Origin: Sanderia malayensis
Taxonomy: Eukaryota; Cnidaria; Scyphozoa; Semaeostomeae; Pelagiidae
Assembly (NCBI GenBank): GCA_013076295.1
Contig: RQOL01000531.1
Span: 3,968,001-4,032,000 of the forward strand
Length of the DNA: 64,000 nucleotides
Direction of reading: 5' to 3'
The notes below the pieces were generated by a model. It was not told the origin of the DNA. It made no database searches and worked only from the letters and a program-made list of their open reading frames with translations. Both the position numbers and the translations under genes were made by a program. Shown here piece by piece: positions 52,701 through 64,000 of the stretch. How positions within the stretch are numbered: position 1 is the stretch's first letter; each line of letters starts with the position of its first letter.

Positions 52701-54694
52701 TTCCTTTTTGAAAGCTGTAACGGACTCCATACTCTTTACATTATCGTTTACGGTATTCCATAGCATAGCTTCCCTTAATAAGTGATTAGCATGCCAATTG
52801 TCAGATTATTGTTATCGATGTGGTGGGTCTAGTTGGTATAAACCCTAACCCCCAGAAACTCTGGTTACTCAATCACCGACCTCGGAAGGATGGGCAACCT
52901 TGTTGGCTGACAACTTGTCGCTCGTGCTTTGACCGCACGTGGGCTTCGAACCAGTGAGCTTTCAAAGGATCGAAACTCAGCGCCTTAACCTCTGTGCTAC
53001 ACCACTGTAGAATTGCACACCACTGCTGATTTGAAATAATTTCCTATTTCTTATGATTTATTAAGTTTCATTTGATAATTTATCACCATGATCAGAGATT
53101 TTTAGCTAAGTGATTAATGTGAAGTAGATCATTGCAAAGCATACCAGATCTTAATAGTTAGAACACCCTTAAGAATAGAAGATGGTACACGCATTTAGTC
53201 ACAGAAGAGCCCATTAATGCGCTTTGATCTCTGCATTGAAAGTTGCTGCTATTTGTAGCATTGTTACCTGTGTCTTATCATTTATGTTATTAATTTCTAG
53301 GAAAAGGATCAGTACTTGATGGACACGTTGCAGAGCATTGCAAAAAGGCGAACGGAGAAGGAAAGAGAACAAGCGAAAAGGTGGGGTGCAGAAGGAGATC
53401 ATGAATAGATAATGGTTGTGTGAAGCAATGGATGTAGTCAAAGGGGGAGGAAGAAATTTCAACTCGATTTCCAATAACTGTTGCATTCAATCGAATGTTT
53501 TTTCATTGCTGAAATATAAGCGTATGACGATGCCCTCTTCTTTAAAATTAGCTTCCCCTCCCCCTTCTTTCCGTATGAAGTATCAATTATGATACTTGAT
53601 AAAATCGCTTACCTTGTTTTGAAGCAAGGAAAGGTTTGAGGAAAGAGTCTCAGTTTTTAACTAGACTCACTACATTGCACGAGTCTATTTTTAGCTGAAG
53701 AAGAATTTGAGATCTTGCTCTTCATATGTGGCCTGCCTCAAAATCTGGATTTTTTTGCACCACTGTCTCCAAGGTCTATTGCACGTTTAGAGCACTCACT
53801 ACATCTTTAAAATTTACGACCTGTGACATTTCTACGCGGTTTAATTGCAGGGCTGATGACAAGAAGAGGGTACAACGAGAGGAAATCAAAGACGGAAGAA
53901 TCTTGGAATTGCAACAGAAACTTGAAAATAAAAGAGCAGGTAAATGTTACACCTCTGATTGGATTTCGTATTTTGATATTGTCAGACATTTGATACTGAT
54001 TGGTGTTTTCAAGTCAAAAGGGTTATTAACCACGTGTATTAGTCAGAGGTTGTGTCAGTTTGAAGAGCTGCTGAATAAAGTCTGAAATGACCTTTTTCCT
54101 AACAGTATCTTATTGTGTCAAATGTTGTTCATTTAAGAAGAATGTCATACTTTATAACTTGGTTTTGTCGAATGATTAGCACTTGCGTAGGAGTGTGGGA
54201 CTTAAAAGGCCAAAGTAGGATGACGTGGAGATGAGAATTACAAACTTCGTGCCAGTGCCGTGCTGGAGTAAAACACCCTGGCAAGGCACGGTGGCACGAC
54301 GTTTGCAGTAAGCCTTATAGGCACGACTACTTTGATCCCTGCAACCTTTGTTAATTGTGCTAACGACTTGTGAAGTGAAGATATGTTTCAAGCTTGGGTA
54401 TTCACAAATGAATGTTGTTTTGTTTTTAGAAAGAAGAAGAGAAGTGCAAGCTTTGCAACCTAAAAGCACGAAAACAACCCGACAAAAAGAATTAGCAAAA
54501 CAAAAAGTAGGAGAAGCTTCATTTCTATTTAGCTCTCTGAATATGATTTATTTATTTCATTTCCGCTGATATTTTCAATTTATTTTTTGCAGAAATCTTT
54601 GGAAGAAATGCGTTGGACAGAACTTGAGAATACGCGTGAAAAAGCAGCTAAATTAAAATCGTCTCGTACTCAATATAGTAGTGTCAAAGCTTAA
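43724..54694 (+). CDS. CFAP99: CFAP99, cilia- and flagella-associated protein (26 exons)
   Basis: Exons: 43724-43834, 44664-44738, 44825-44894, 45045-45139, 45465-45518, 45932-45990, 46532-46620, 47194-47252, 47450-47476, 47811-47891, 48306-48412, 48843-48885, 49095-49183, 49509-49578, 49869-49913, 50065-50154, 50263-50321, 50621-50703, 51196-51248, 51408-51488, 51934-51993, 52344-52427, 53301-53380, 53851-53939, 54430-54506, 54593-54694. All phases agree; 643 aa. The N-terminal half is helical (YLALFRLDELGISHFRKF, WCKLYEHSFVQ, WLPELTE). Then comes a proline-rich linker (KPFTLTRPRPRSVPVPEK), then charged coiled coil (about 230-643) with DLTDVAGAGLLGEMSVAELR. This order fits CFAP99, an axonemal protein. 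The family name is recalled from its motifs and should be checked; the gene model itself is firm. Exon 9 is only 27 nt. Confidence 0.8.
46111..46215. repeat. GCTTGTTGTAGCTAAACT short tandem repeats
   Basis: Four or five degenerate units of TAGCTTGTTGTAGCTAAACT in CFAP99 intron 6. Confidence 0.6.
46283..46398. mobile_element. MITE, TACCGTAAATCCTCGAATAAGCCCC family
   Basis: Ends TACCGTAAATCCTTGAATAA and TTATTTGAGGATTTACCGTA are near-perfect inverted repeats. AATAAGCCCCC occurs three times inside. 116 bp, CFAP99 intron 6. Confidence 0.85.
46630..46965. repeat. Tandem repeat of about 100-117 bp in CFAP99 intron 7
   Basis: Three copies starting ATATGTTTGTGTTTGTCTGT at about 46633, 46734 and 46851, each followed by TCAGTGATGG and GAATAGAAGCTTATCATG. 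The intron starts at 46621, so the first copy begins almost at the splice donor. False reading frames run through it. Confidence 0.8.
48675..48800. repeat. GATGCTAGAGA minisatellite
   Basis: About ten degenerate copies of AGATGCTAGAG in CFAP99 intron 11, ending about 43 bp before exon 12. Confidence 0.75.
49290..49403. mobile_element. MITE, TACCGTAAATCCTCGAATAAGCCCC family
   Basis: TACCGTAAGTCCTTGAAC... and AATTCGAGGATTTACGGTA at the ends. CTCGAATAAACCCCCTCGAATAAGCCCC inside. 114 bp, CFAP99 intron 13. Confidence 0.85.
49584..49698. mobile_element. Same MITE family, touching a splice donor
   Basis: TACCGTAAAGATTTGAATAT starts only 6 nt into CFAP99 intron 14 (donor GAG|GTATATACCG at 49579). 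The right end is degraded (GGGGGCTTTTTTGAGTATTTA). It is only 181 bp from the sister copy at 49290-49403, with exon 14 between them. Confidence 0.75.
50815..51087. mobile_element. MITE, GGACAAAAGTCCTGGGACAC family (fullest copy)
   Basis: Left end CTACAATAAGGGACAAAAGT then CCTGGGACAC. Right end GTGTCCCAGGGATCTTTATC then CCCTATTGTAG. Inverted repeats of about 30 bp. The interior includes GGTGCACAAGACAACATTAT, shared with 32447. 273 bp, CFAP99 intron 18. Confidence 0.8.
52194..52313. mobile_element. MITE, CGATTAAACGCCC variant
   Basis: TAGCGTAATGCTTCGATTAA... and TTAATTGAAGCATTACGGTA are inverted repeats of about 26 bp including ACGCCC/GGGCGT. 120 bp, ending about 30 bp before CFAP99 exon 22. 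Confidence 0.8.
52825..53008 (-). mobile_element. tRNA-derived SINE
   Basis: On the minus strand it starts CAGTGGTGTAGCACAGAGGT. TAGCACAGAGG fits an RNA polymerase III A box, and GGTTCGAAGCC (52942-52952) is a perfect B box. Their spacing of about 36 bp fits a tRNA head. A tRNA-unrelated body of about 110 bp follows (CACGAGCGACAAGTTGTCAG, then CGAGGTCGGTGATTGAGTAA). It sits in CFAP99 intron 22, antisense to the gene. The acceptor stem cannot be folded as a functional tRNA. Confidence 0.75.
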
Positions 54695-63218
<8,524 letters not shown>

Positions 63219-64000
63219 GTGAGTTGATGTATTTATTCTTTTGTTGTTAATCTAGTTAATTTCATTTCACGCTCAATATTAATTGGCGTATGCGAGGGAA
63301 ATCAGGTTTTTGTGTATAGCAATATAGTTTGTAACCCAAGAATATTGAGACTCAATTCTTTAAAATTTAAGAATAGTGAAAGATAAAGAATAAAACCACG
63401 CTGAAGTGTCACAAAGATAAATTTTTTTGTTTATCTGAACTCTTTTACAAAGCAAAACAAGGGTCAGTCAAGTTAAGTTATAGCCTAAGAATGTTTTCAA
63501 GCTAACAATTGAACATTTTTAAAAATATTTAGCCTTGGCAAAAATAATAGTATTCTTATAAAAAGTATTTATTATCTGGGAGAGTGAACATTAATGCAAC
63601 TGAATTTTTTAAAATTTATTTTCTTGACTTAACTGACAAACTTTGTTTGTAAGCGCCCAAATTCAAATCCTGCAATACAGCACTTTGATCTTCACATTGC
63701 TTTGATATGCAGATACAACGATTTCTGTTCTTCAAATGAAACGTGTGCTATTTGCTAATATTGAATTGTAAAACAATTTCCCTATTGTTCCTTCATCTTG
63801 CCTTGTTTATTTACGTTGCAATCAACAACGAGGCCGTTTTTGAGCATTTTACAATTTGAAAATTCCCCTGTCTTTGCATTTTTGTCTGTATCTAATCACT
63901 TTGGGGATTCAGGAAAGAGTAAACAATTTTTGCCAGCTTTCATTTAATTGAGACTCTGTCCTTGGAGAGACTGTTTACGTAGCTTTTTTAATAATATATA
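63219..64000. other. PI4K2 intron running off the window
   Basis: No further PI4K2 exon (the region after VMRGQ) is recognisable before the right edge. AT-rich, no recognised repeat. Confidence 0.5.

Noticed and set aside
53214..53490. Minus-strand frames opposite CFAP99 exon 23
   Set aside because: Shadows of the coding exon 53301-53380 and its flanking intron; no independent support.

Overview
This is nuclear DNA of an animal. Ten protein-coding genes and one partial gene are supported. All but two (BUD31 and MFSD1) could be rebuilt exon by exon from GT-AG splice sites with consistent phases, and their products match well-known metazoan families. An eh1-motif developmental regulator, a ciliary protein (CFAP99), profilin, haspin and PI4K2 together point to a ciliated invertebrate. 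The close match to vertebrate proteins and the abundance of MITEs suggest an early-branching lineage such as a cnidarian, but the sequence alone does not fix the phylum. There are no bacterial, phage or CRISPR features.

Layout. At 1-3750 there is intergenic DNA with a pogo-like MITE. At 3754-4797 (minus) lies the first part of a transcription factor with an eh1 repressor motif and a TATA box; its DNA-binding exons are off the left edge. At 7711-13827 (minus) is AUP1 (15 exons), at 14122-18354 (minus) KCTD9 (12 exons), and at 18881-20467 (minus) an intronless MFSD1. Transcription then turns: BUD31 at 21390-21824 (plus), haspin kinase at 22294-29108 (11 exons), ornithine aminotransferase at 29560-31970 (7 exons), cytosolic aspartate aminotransferase at 35180-39856 (9 exons), profilin at 42601-43014, CFAP99 at 43724-54694 (26 exons), and PI4K2 from 55172, running off the right edge. 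MFSD1 and BUD31 diverge from a shared 0.9 kb promoter interval.

The genes are housekeeping functions of different kinds: ER lipid-droplet ubiquitin cofactor, CUL3 adaptor, lysosomal transporter, spliceosome factor, mitotic kinase, two PLP transaminases, actin regulator, axonemal protein and lipid kinase. I see no operon-like functional unit. The two transaminases are neighbours and share glutamate/2-oxoglutarate, but this may be chance.

The non-genic sequence is dominated by short non-autonomous elements: at least six inverted-repeat families, one with about ten copies here, a tRNA-derived SINE, a tandem array of about 175 bp next to the aspartate aminotransferase gene, and several intronic minisatellites. 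The most notable points are a pogo-like MITE whose subterminal motif has expanded into a 420 bp array inside an intron, an AUP1 whose acyltransferase motif lacks the catalytic histidine, a probable GC-AG intron in KCTD9, an intronless MFSD1 with a C-terminal lysosomal dileucine signal, and a 132 bp near-perfect hairpin. I did not find a convincing new multi-gene system.
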